In this document: one piece after another, positions 1 to 6,875 of the stretch
How positions within the stretch are numbered: the first letter of the stretch is position 1
Layout: the number at the start of each line of letters is the position of its first letter
DNA from: an uncultured Bacteroidales bacterium
Lineage (GTDB): Bacteria; Bacteroidota; Bacteroidia; Bacteroidales; Paludibacteraceae
Length of the DNA: 9,383 bases
NCBI GenBank assembly: GCA_946615455.1
Contig: CAMOHN010000031.1
Location: forward strand, 1 to 9,383
Direction of reading: 5' to 3'
Notes under the pieces: generated by a model
The model's database searches: none
What the model saw: the letters and a program-made list of their open reading frames with translations, nothing else
What the model was told of the DNA's origin: nothing
Made by a program: the position numbers and the translations under genes

Positions 1-507
1 GACGGGCGGCATGGCCTCGTTGAGCTCCACAATCACCTTGTCTGCCAAGCGGCAGAAAGTGGGCACATTGCCCACACCGGCTGTGGGAACGATCTCAATC
101 ATATCACCTTTCTCGACCAACATACACGACTCAACGATGGCGACATCAGGTTTAGGCAGGAAGCCATAACGAAGGTCTTGAGCCAGTTCGGAGAGGTGCA
201 TGTCATAGTAATGCGCACCTTGGGCATTCAATTCGGTACGCAGGTCTTTGTTCCCTTGATAGGGAGTGCGGAACGAAATAGCGTGTGCACGAGCCAGTTC
301 GCCGTCACAACTATCGCCGGTGGAGGCACCTGTGTAAACGCCAATCTTAAATTCTTCGCCACGCTCGTGCATGGCCTGAGCCATGTGTGCAATTGCAGTG
401 GGTACATCTTTGGGAGCACCGGCGGGTGTGAAGCCACCCATGCCTACTACATCTCCGTGTTTGACTAATTGTGCAGCCTCGGCTGCACTCATAATGGGTA
501 ATGCCAT
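1..507 (-). CDS. Acetyl-CoA hydrolase/succinyl-CoA:acetate CoA-transferase family protein, N-terminal part (runs off the window)
   Basis: An open frame of 169 codons starts at the ATG at 505-507 and continues past the left edge without a stop. The product belongs to the acetyl-CoA hydrolase/transferase family, cytoplasmic enzymes that move CoA between succinyl-CoA, acetate and propionate and serve fermentative acetate/succinate/propionate metabolism in Bacteroidales. Recognisable features are the glycine-rich segment GMGGFTPAG at residues 22-30 and the YTGASTGD segment at about 58-65, followed by the PDVAIVE strand. Family members are about 500 residues, so only the first third is visible, and the catalytic glutamate, which lies in the C-terminal half, is outside the window. 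The start is supported by a Bacteroidetes-type promoter about 45 bases upstream. The exact substrate pair cannot be decided from this part. Confidence 0.87.
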   Translation of the reverse strand, partial: MALPIMSAAEAAQLVKHGDVVGMGGFTPAGAPKDVPTAIAHMAQAMHERGEEFKIGVYTGASTGDSCDGELARAHAISFRTPYQGNKDLRTELNAQGAHYYDMHLSELAQDLRYGFLPKPDVAIVESCMLVEKGDMIEIVPTAGVGNVPTFCRLADKVIVELNEAMPPV

Positions 508-551
508 GATAAAACTATATTTATAATGTTCGTTATACTCAAAAAAACGCG

Positions 552-582
552 CAAATATACAGCCCTTTTTGGTTGTGCACAA
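552..582 (-). promoter_or_regulatory. Promoter for the CoA-transferase gene (Bacteroidetes type)
   Basis: Read on the minus strand, TATATTTG (559 to 552) matches the Bacteroidetes -7 consensus TAnnTTTG exactly. TTGTG (582 to 578) lies 18 bases upstream in the position of the -33 element. Transcription would start near 545, giving a leader of about 40 bases. The -33 element is inside the palindrome at 572-583. This is a pattern match without experimental support. Confidence 0.55.
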
Positions 583-583
583 C
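572..583. promoter_or_regulatory. Perfect 12-base palindrome GTTGTGCACAAC in the divergent promoter region
   Basis: The sequence equals its own reverse complement over 12 bases. It covers the -33 region of the CoA-transferase promoter and lies just upstream of the -33 region of the lolD promoter. This is a typical position for an operator bound by a dimeric regulator. No regulator gene is in the window, and a palindrome of this length can occur by chance, so the role is inferred from position only. Confidence 0.3.
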
Positions 584-587
584 GATT

Positions 588-622
588 TTTGTTTTTCACA
601 TGCGAAATTAGCCCTACTTTTG
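588..622 (+). promoter_or_regulatory. Promoter for the lolD-gldB pair (Bacteroidetes type)
   Basis: TACTTTTG at 615-622 fits the -7 consensus TAnnTTTG exactly. TTTG at 588-591 is a candidate -33 element, although the 23-base spacer is a little longer than the usual 19-21. Transcription would start around 629-632, roughly 20 bases before the ATG at 650. This argues against the longer open frame beginning at 569, which would start upstream of its own promoter. Confidence 0.5.
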
Positions 623-649
623 TGCCTTGAAATCACAGCAAAAGACCAA

Positions 650-1312
650 ATGATTCAAGTCACCGACATACACAAACGCTTCGGCTCGCTCGAAGTGCTC
701 AAAGGGGTGAGCCTTCATGTGGACAAGGGTGAGATTGTCGCCATTGTGGGCAAGAGCGGTGCTGGCAAGACCACGCTGTTGCAGGTCATGGGCACGCTTC
801 TCAGACCCGACAGCGGTACAGTCACCTTGGATGGAACGGAAGTCAATCGACTGAACGACAAGTCACTGGCGCAGTTTCGCAACCGACATATTGGTTTTAT
901 CTTCCAGCAGCACCAACTCCTGCCCGAGTTCACGGCTCAAGAGAATGTGATGATGCCCGCCTTGATTGGCGGACTGAGTCAGGCGGAAGCATCCCACCGT
1001 GCCGAAGAACTGTTGGCGCGTTTTCATCTGACGGACCGATTGCAGCACAAGCCCAACCAACTCTCCGGCGGCGAACAACAGCGTGTCGCGGCCGCACGGG
1101 CACTGATGATGGCACCATCGGTCATCTTGGCTGACGAACCGACAGGCAGCCTGGACCAAGCCAACAAGCAGGACATGCACAACCTGCTACTGGACATGCG
1201 CCGCTCGTTCGGTCAAACCATTGTCATCGTCACCCATGACAAAGACTTGGCCGCCATTGCCGACCGCACACTGACCATGCAAGACGGACTATTACTGAAT
1301 GACCATGCGTAA
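650..1312 (+). CDS. lolD: LolD-type ABC transporter ATP-binding protein
   Basis: This 220-residue protein is a complete ABC ATPase of the LolD/MacB class, which energises lipoprotein release or related export from the inner membrane. In order it shows Walker A GKSGAGKT at 34-41, Q-loop glutamine 86, signature LSGGE at 138-142, Walker B with ADEP at 161-164 (catalytic Glu163) and switch histidine 196. The length is normal for LolD. An in-frame ATG at 569 would add 27 residues, but the likely promoter lies inside that extension, and the domain begins properly at 650 with MIQVTDIHKRFG. Its last codons overlap the start of gldB. No LolC/LolE-like permease is in the window, so the partner must be encoded elsewhere. 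The lipoprotein-release role is inferred from the subfamily; another MacB-like role is possible. Confidence 0.88.
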   Translation: MIQVTDIHKRFGSLEVLKGVSLHVDKGEIVAIVGKSGAGKTTLLQVMGTLLRPDSGTVTLDGTEVNRLNDKSLAQFRNRHIGFIFQQHQLLPEFTAQENVMMPALIGGLSQAEASHRAEELLARFHLTDRLQHKPNQLSGGEQQRVAAARALMMAPSVILADEPTGSLDQANKQDMHNLLLDMRRSFGQTIVIVTHDKDLAAIADRTLTMQDGLLLNDHA

Positions 1313-2306
1313 ATATATTGTATTCCTCATGCCGCTGCTGCTGGCAGCTTGTCAGCACCAACGCACTTATTTCCCGCGACAGGTCGATTGTCCCGAGGTG
1401 CATCTGATTCGCTTTGACTCGGCTCTGTTGCATGCCCCGGACAATGACATGACCGGTCATGTCCGCAGACTCTATGCAGACTACCCGGACTTCATGCCCG
1501 TCTTTGTGGAGTATATTCTCGGTTTTTCTGCACGTGACACCTCCGCCTTGGTGCAAGCATTGCCGAAGTTCCTTGACGACACGGTCTATGGCTTTCGTGC
1601 CACCAATGCATACGAACAAGAAGTTTTTGCCGATGTGAGCGCCATAGAGCGTGAACTATCTCACGCCTTTGGTCGCGTGGGGTGGCTCTATCCCGACATG
1701 GAGCAGCCTACGCTGTACCTGTTCGTGTCGGGCTTTCAGGCAGCCATACACTTTGTGGAGAACGGCATAGCCGTGGGAGCGGATATGTACCTTGGCAGTG
1801 ACTACCCATACTACAACCGCGTGGTGCACCAATATCAGATGCAGACCATGCGCAAAGAATGTATCCCCGTGGATGTGGTCAGTGCATGGCTGTTCAGTCA
1901 TATCCCCAACACGAGCACCAAGAACCGTCTGTTAGAGCAGATGCTCTATCGCGGCAAGGTGATGTACCTGCTCTCATGCATCTTCTCCGACCTGCCTGGC
2001 TATGAAGTGATGGGTTATACCCCGGAGCAATGGGACTGGTGTCTGCACTATGAGCGTGCCATTTGGAACCGCATGATGGACAAGCGCGACCTGTTCCGCA
2101 GCGAACAGCGCATCTTGTCTTCGTATCTGAACGAGGGACCATTCACCCTTGAGGTGTCGCAAGAGTCACCCGGGCGATTGGGAACATGGGTGGGATGGCG
2201 CATTGTGGCAAGTTACATGGAGCACCATCCCGAGGTCAGCCTACAAGACCTGATGGCTGACGGTGATGCCCAACATATCTTGGAAGAGAGTTACTACAAA
2301 CCCTAA
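1299..2306 (+). CDS. gldB: GldB-family lipoprotein
   Basis: The 335-residue product begins with a lipoprotein signal: basic MTMRK, a hydrophobic stretch and the lipobox LAAC with the lipidated cysteine at residue 18. The mature part resembles GldB, a Bacteroidetes lipoprotein required for gliding in Flavobacterium johnsoniae but also conserved in many non-gliding Bacteroidales, where its job is unknown. Supporting segments are YLGSDYPYY in the middle, MLYRGKVMYLL, a WDWCLHYERAIW helix, and the C-terminal GRLGTWVGWRIVASYM segment. Length matches the family. It overlaps lolD by 14 bases, or 8 if the second ATG at 1305 is used, which implies co-transcription and probable translational coupling. 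No other gliding genes are present, so the window gives no evidence that the organism glides. Confidence 0.82.
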   Translation: MTMRKYIVFLMPLLLAACQHQRTYFPRQVDCPEVHLIRFDSALLHAPDNDMTGHVRRLYADYPDFMPVFVEYILGFSARDTSALVQALPKFLDDTVYGFRATNAYEQEVFADVSAIERELSHAFGRVGWLYPDMEQPTLYLFVSGFQAAIHFVENGIAVGADMYLGSDYPYYNRVVHQYQMQTMRKECIPVDVVSAWLFSHIPNTSTKNRLLEQMLYRGKVMYLLSCIFSDLPGYEVMGYTPEQWDWCLHYERAIWNRMMDKRDLFRSEQRILSSYLNEGPFTLEVSQESPGRLGTWVGWRIVASYMEHHPEVSLQDLMADGDAQHILEESYYKP

Positions 2307-2308
2307 AA

Positions 2309-2343
2309 AACTCTCAACTCCCAACTTCTTTCAACTCTCAACT
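2309..2343 (+). repeat. Short pyrimidine-rich direct repeat AACTCTCAACT between the convergent genes
   Basis: AACTCTCAACT occurs at 2309-2319 and again at 2333-2343, with a similar intervening sequence CCCAACTTCTTTC, giving a 24-base period. The repeat fills almost all of the 43-base gap between the ends of gldB and priA. No hairpin typical of a terminator is visible in this gap. Confidence 0.55.
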
Positions 2344-2349
2344 TTCCAC

Positions 2350-4464
2350 TTATATAGGATCCATATCCGTCAGTATGGTGCAGGACTTGGCTTGGGGATG
2401 GTTGGTCATGTCCCGAAGGACGCTGTTGACAAGGCTGCGCATGGCGGACAGGGATGCCGTGTTTTCGATGCGCAGTTGCACCTGACGGATATGTTGATTC
2501 TGCACGCGGGTGATGCCGGGTCGTAGCACCGGCGAGCAACGCTTGCCAAACACGGCTACCAACTCGCCTTGCAACAACCGAGCGGTCTGCTCAACCCGCT
2601 GCTCGTCTGTATGTTTGATCGTCAAGGTGCATAGCCGAACAAAAGGCGGAAAACGGAACTGTTCACGTTCTTGCACCTGCCAGTGGTAGAAACCGTCCGT
2701 ATCGTGCCGTTTGAGGTAGTCAAAGAGCGGATGGTTGGGGTCGAAGGTCTGTATGATGACCTCTCCCTGCTTGCCTTTGCGTCCTGCCCTACCTGCCACC
2801 TGCTCCAGCATCTGATAGGCACGCTCATAACTGCGGAACGAAGGCAGATTGAACAGGTTGTCAGCATTGAGCACTGCCACCAGACTCACATCGTCAAAAT
2901 GCAGCCCTTTGGTGACCATCTGCGTGCCGATAAGTAGGTCCACCTCGTGGTTGCCAAACTGACGAATGATTTGGTCATAGGCATCTTTCTTGCGGGTGGT
3001 GTCGAGGTCCAAACGCGCCATGCGGGCTGTAGGGAACAGGCGCGCCACCTCGTCCTCCAAACGCTCGGTACCAAAGCCGTGAATGACCATCTCACCACCA
3101 CATTCGGGACAGGTATAATTGAGTGAAGCCTGATGACCGCAATAGTGGCACGCCATACCCGAGCCTGTATGGTTGCGGTGAACGGTGAGCGACACATCGC
3201 ACTCAGGGCACTTGGGCACATAGCCGCACCGTGGGCACTGCATATAGGGGGCGTAGCCACGGCGGTTCTGAAACAGAATGACCTGTCGGTGTTGTTGCAA
3301 CTCCTCGTTGATACGCGCCACCAACGGGTCGGAAAAATGTCCGTACATCTCCTTGCGGTGATATTGTCGCTCCAGATTGATGAGCGTGATTTTGGGCAGT
3401 TGCAGTCCCTGAAAACGCTCGGGCATAGTGACATAGCCGTACTTGCCGGTTAGGGCATTGTACTGCGACTCGATGGCAGGTGTGGCAGTGCCCAACAGCA
3501 CACGAGCACCGGTCTGATGGGCGGTCATGATAGCCACCGAGCGGGCATGATAACGCGGAGCAGGATCTTGCTGCTTGTAACTGAAATCGTGCTCCTCATC
3601 GACAATGACCAGTCCCAAGCGACGGAAAGGAAGAAAAACAGCCGATCGGGCACCCACAATGACTTGCCCGACCGACGTTTCGTCAGCAGCCAACACTTGT
3701 CGGTAGGTCTCGGCGCGTTGCGTGTCGGTCACCCGCGAGTGATAGACCAACAGCCTATTGCCAAACACCCGTTGCAATCGTTCGGTCAATTGGGTGGTCA
3801 GGGCTATCTCCGGCACCAAATACAGCACTTGCTTGCCCTGTTGCAACTGCTCCTCAATCAAGTGGATATACACCTCCGTCTTGCCCGATGAGGTAACTCC
3901 TTGCAAAAGCACTGTCTGTTTTTCTCGCCACTGACTGCGGATGTCACTAACTGCCAGCTGCTGTTGGTCGGTCAGGCGGTGCGCAGCTTCCACCGGCCCA
4001 CTATAAACAGGCAGGTGAACGCGACGCTTGCGCATAGGGTCGAAACTATATGCCGTGTCCAGCACCTTGCCCGGCAGGGCTGCCAACAGTACATCACCTA
4101 TGGGACACAAATAGTAGTCGCTGATCCAGTGCCACAGACGCAGTTGCGCTTCGGTAACAACAGGGAAAGAGTCCAATAAGGCTATGATAGGGCGGATCTT
4201 GTCGGCTGCCACACCATCCGTCAGCGTATCGGACAGGCTGTCCACAATGCCCACCACCTGCTTAGTTCCCAAGGGTACTACCACACGCCAGCCTACCGAG
4301 GCGATGGGCATATCGTCTGCAATAGCATAGGTATAGGTGCCGGTGATGGCGCGGGGCAATATGACTTGTGCGTAACGAATATAACTTTCTGTTTCTATTT
4401 TTTCCGGATTACGCCTGTTCGGCCATCCGTGCTTTTTCGTAACAATGCCGACAGAGCGGTTCAT
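2350..4464 (-). CDS. priA: Primosomal protein N' (PriA), replication restart helicase, without an obvious winged-helix domain
   Basis: PriA is a 3'-to-5' DNA helicase that reloads the replisome at stalled forks. Numbering from the ATG at 4464 (704 residues), the N-terminal DNA-binding domain begins near YAQVILP. The helicase core has Walker A GVTSSGKT at 189-196, DEEH at 289-292, GTATP at 325-329 and QVAGRAGRKG at 555-564. All eight zinc-binding cysteines are present as four CxxC pairs (410/413, 419/422, 439/442, 452/455). Only about 32 residues separate ALP (ending at 131) from the LTDQQ that opens the helicase domain, where E. coli PriA has roughly 90-100 including a winged helix. The start is uncertain: ATGs at 4464 and 4479 lie within tdk, and the family-like N terminus begins only near 4380. 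The identity is firm; the 5' end is not. Confidence 0.92.
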   Translation of the reverse strand: MNRSVGIVTKKHGWPNRRNPEKIETESYIRYAQVILPRAITGTYTYAIADDMPIASVGWRVVVPLGTKQVVGIVDSLSDTLTDGVAADKIRPIIALLDSFPVVTEAQLRLWHWISDYYLCPIGDVLLAALPGKVLDTAYSFDPMRKRRVHLPVYSGPVEAAHRLTDQQQLAVSDIRSQWREKQTVLLQGVTSSGKTEVYIHLIEEQLQQGKQVLYLVPEIALTTQLTERLQRVFGNRLLVYHSRVTDTQRAETYRQVLAADETSVGQVIVGARSAVFLPFRRLGLVIVDEEHDFSYKQQDPAPRYHARSVAIMTAHQTGARVLLGTATPAIESQYNALTGKYGYVTMPERFQGLQLPKITLINLERQYHRKEMYGHFSDPLVARINEELQQHRQVILFQNRRGYAPYMQCPRCGYVPKCPECDVSLTVHRNHTGSGMACHYCGHQASLNYTCPECGGEMVIHGFGTERLEDEVARLFPTARMARLDLDTTRKKDAYDQIIRQFGNHEVDLLIGTQMVTKGLHFDDVSLVAVLNADNLFNLPSFRSYERAYQMLEQVAGRAGRKGKQGEVIIQTFDPNHPLFDYLKRHDTDGFYHWQVQEREQFRFPPFVRLCTLTIKHTDEQRVEQTARLLQGELVAVFGKRCSPVLRPGITRVQNQHIRQVQLRIENTASLSAMRSLVNSVLRDMTNHPQAKSCTILTDMDPI

Positions 4465-4999
4465 AACTCTCCGTCTCACCTAAAAGCACACGTTTGTCGT
4501 TCTGCACCAAGCGGTGGCTCACCCAAGCCAAGTCGCCGCAATGAACGCAGATGGCGTGGGTCTTATACACATCTTCCGCCACAGCCATCAACGCGGGCAT
4601 AGGTCCAAACGGCTCGCCGCGGAAGTCCATGTCCAAGCCGGCGCAGATGACGCGGATACCACGCTCTGCCAACTGCTTGCAGACATCCACTATACCCATG
4701 TCAAAAAACTGCGCTTCGTCAATGCCTACCACGTCTATATCGCCTGCCAAGAGCAGGATGTTCTGGCTCGAATCCACCGGCGTGGAACGAATGACATTGT
4801 GGTCGTGACTGACTACATCCTGTTCGCTGTAGCGAACATCGATGGAGGGTTTGAAGATCTCCACCCGCTGTTTGGCAAACTGCGCGCGCTTCATGCGGCG
4901 AATCAGTTCCTCGGTCTTGCCGGAGAACATGCTCCCGCAAACCACCTCAATGCTGCCGCGACGGCGGGCAGGTCCTTGTGTGTCTCTTTCGTTGAACAT
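4409..4999 (-). CDS. tdk: Thymidine kinase (type II, TK1-like)
   Basis: The 196-residue protein phosphorylates thymidine with ATP to give dTMP in the pyrimidine salvage pathway. It shows the P-loop GSMFSGKT at 22-29, the DEAQFF motif at 94-99 with the presumed catalytic glutamate at 95, and the AGLDMDFRGEPFG lasso region at about 120-132. Its two CxxC pairs (151/154 and 183/186) bind the structural zinc. Length and order fit bacterial type II kinases. The ATG at 4999 gives a normal N terminus with the P-loop close behind. The stop codon lies next to the beginning of the recognisable PriA sequence, so tdk and priA are probably co-transcribed. The gene starts 142 bases after recJ, and I could not find a convincing promoter in that gap. 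Confidence 0.95.
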   Translation of the reverse strand: MFNERDTQGPARRRGSIEVVCGSMFSGKTEELIRRMKRAQFAKQRVEIFKPSIDVRYSEQDVVSHDHNVIRSTPVDSSQNILLLAGDIDVVGIDEAQFFDMGIVDVCKQLAERGIRVICAGLDMDFRGEPFGPMPALMAVAEDVYKTHAICVHCGDLAWVSHRLVQNDKRVLLGETESYEPLCRHCYEKARMAEQA

Positions 5000-5141
5000 A
5001 TATATTGCTCGTTATATCTTTTTCTTCTAACCATACGCCGCCATCCCGGCACGGTCGTTGATAACCTTTGCTTTTCCATCTATCAGCAAACTCGCGTGCG
5101 GCTGTTGTCTGTTGGGTAGCGGTCATATGGTAGAGGATAGA
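5000..5141 (-). other. recJ-tdk intergenic region with a small overlapping open frame
   Basis: This 142-base gap has no good match to TAnnTTTG on the minus strand and no clear terminator hairpin. It does hold an ATG (5126-5124) opening a 59-codon frame that ends at 4947, overlapping the first 53 bases of tdk in another frame. The encoded start, MTATQQTTAAREFADRWKSK, looks more protein-like than expected for a spacer, but I cannot assign it to a family. Confidence 0.3.
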
Positions 5142-6875
5142 TTAGCGTTGAGATTGTGAAGACGATTCTTTCAGATCCTGCACGCGCATCTGCAGGGTGG
5201 TACGATTGTTAAATGTATTCTCGTCCAATGAGTAGCAGACATCAATAGGATTACCATTCTGTATATACGGAGCCCAATCACCTTTGTTGAACGCTATGCC
5301 TTCGATGGCCACATGGGTGTCGGTCAGGTCCGTATGCAGGTGCTCACCTTTGCCCACACGGCGGGTATAGCGGTTGTTAATCAGGTGGCGAGTAACGAAG
5401 GTGGGTCGGGGATTGTCCGGTCCGAAGGGCTCTAAGTGGCGGATAATCTTGTAGAACTGCGGTGTGATATCCGTCAGGGCTATCTCCTGCTCGATATGAA
5501 TAGTGGGTTGCAGTTGCTCGGGACGGATGGTGCGGCTCACATAGTCTTCCAATCGCTGTTTGAACTCGTCCAACGCCTCCAAGGGCAAGGTTACGCCCGC
5601 CGCAAAGGCATGTCCGCCGAAATGGGTGAGCAGGTCGCTGCACGAGTCGATGGCTTCGTAGATGTTGTACCCTGCCACCGAGCGCGCCGAGCCGGAGATG
5701 AGTCCGCCCTCTGAGGCGGTGAGCACAATGGTGGGGCGATAATAGGTCTCGATGAGTCGGCTGGCGGCTATGCCTACCACGCCTTTGTTCCACTCGGGCG
5801 AAAAAACAACGGTGGTATGCCTAAGGTCATTGTCAGGATCGTTCGCCAGAAGTTCGAGTGCCTCGTTAGCCACTTTGTCCTGGAATTGGCGTCGTTCGGT
5901 GTTGTAGTTGTTGATGTCTTGAGCCTTGGTGCGTGCCTCGTTCTCGTCGTCCGTTATGAGCAGAGCTACGGCTTCCGAGCCGGAGTGGATACGCCCGCTG
6001 GCATTGATGCGCGGACCAATCTTGAACTGCAGATCCTGCATCGTTACTGCCTGTCCGGCTATGCCTGCCACTTCCATCAAGCACCTTACTCCCATCAGCG
6101 GGTTGGTATTCATGCCTTTCAGTCCGAAATAGGCTAACACGCGATTCTCGTCGGTCAGGGGCATGATGTCCGACGCGATGGACATGGCGAGCAGTTGCAG
6201 TGCGGGGAGCAGTTGTTGCGGGTCTTTACCCTCGCTTCGTAACCATGCCTGCATGAACTTATACCCCACTCCGCAGCCGGACAAGCCTTTGTAGGGATAG
6301 GAGCAGTCCTTGCGCTGCATATTGAGTACAGCAATAGCATCGGGTATGGTGTCGCCCGGTGTATGGTGGTCGCAAATGATGAAGTCTATATGGTGCTGGT
6401 TGGCGTAGGCTACTTTGTCTATCTCTTTGATGCCGCAGTCGAGCGCAATGATGAGCGTGCATTTGTGCTCAATGGCATAGTCCACGCCTTTGTAGGAGAT
6501 ACCGTACCCTTCGGTATAGCGGTCAGGAATGTAGTAATCAAGGTGTTGCACGTAGGGTCGCAGTGTGCGATAGACCAGTGCCACAGCGGTTGTGCCGTCC
6601 ACATCATAGTCGCCATAGACCAGTATACGCTCTTGTCGGCGGACGGCAAGCGTGAGTCGTTCAACCGCTTTGTCCATGTCGCGCATGAGCATCGGGTCGT
6701 GCTGTTGGGTCAGCGATGGGCGTATATAGGCTCGTGCCGCATCGGCTGTGCGTATGTTACGGAACACCAACAGGCGTGCCGATGCGTCACTGATGTGCAA
6801 CTCGTCGCTCAACTTGCGACATGCACTCAACGCCTCGTCGTCGGGTTGCCATATTTGCCACAGGGACTCTATCAT
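5142..6875 (-). CDS. recJ: Single-stranded-DNA-specific exonuclease RecJ
   Basis: RecJ is a 5'-to-3' single-strand exonuclease used in recombination, mismatch and base-excision repair. The 577-residue protein has the DHH-superfamily metal motifs in order: DYDVD at 89-93, ALDCG with Asp146, the DHH triad at 169-171 and ASD with Asp236. Further along are the GPRINASGR segment at about 287-295 and the DHHA1 region, with SGSAR at about 394-398 and FGGHAFAAG at 419-427. The C-terminal part, about residues 455-570, corresponds to the OB-fold of RecJ. Length is normal. Its ATG shares four bases (ATGA) with the stop of the nitrilase gene, indicating translational coupling. All expected metal ligands are present, so the enzyme should be active. 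Confidence 0.96.
   Translation of the reverse strand: MIESLWQIWQPDDEALSACRKLSDELHISDASARLLVFRNIRTADAARAYIRPSLTQQHDPMLMRDMDKAVERLTLAVRRQERILVYGDYDVDGTTAVALVYRTLRPYVQHLDYYIPDRYTEGYGISYKGVDYAIEHKCTLIIALDCGIKEIDKVAYANQHHIDFIICDHHTPGDTIPDAIAVLNMQRKDCSYPYKGLSGCGVGYKFMQAWLRSEGKDPQQLLPALQLLAMSIASDIMPLTDENRVLAYFGLKGMNTNPLMGVRCLMEVAGIAGQAVTMQDLQFKIGPRINASGRIHSGSEAVALLITDDENEARTKAQDINNYNTERRQFQDKVANEALELLANDPDNDLRHTTVVFSPEWNKGVVGIAASRLIETYYRPTIVLTASEGGLISGSARSVAGYNIYEAIDSCSDLLTHFGGHAFAAGVTLPLEALDEFKQRLEDYVSRTIRPEQLQPTIHIEQEIALTDITPQFYKIIRHLEPFGPDNPRPTFVTRHLINNRYTRRVGKGEHLHTDLTDTHVAIEGIAFNKGDWAPYIQNGNPIDVCYSLDENTFNNRTTLQMRVQDLKESSSQSQR

Noticed and set aside
178..468. Plus-strand open frame of 96 codons at the left edge
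   Set aside because: It is a shadow of the CoA-transferase gene on the other strand, which shows clear family motifs.
569..649. N-terminal extension of the LolD ATPase by 27 residues
   Set aside because: The likely promoter -7 box (615-622) is inside the extension, and ABC ATPases of this class begin at the residues encoded from 650.
2886..3434. Minus-strand open frame of 182 codons within priA
   Set aside because: It is another frame of the priA helicase and zinc-binding region. Its abundant Arg, Cys and Trp are typical of an out-of-frame translation.
4514..5119. Plus-strand open frame of 201 codons opposite tdk
   Set aside because: It is the complement of a well-supported thymidine kinase, with no family signal of its own.
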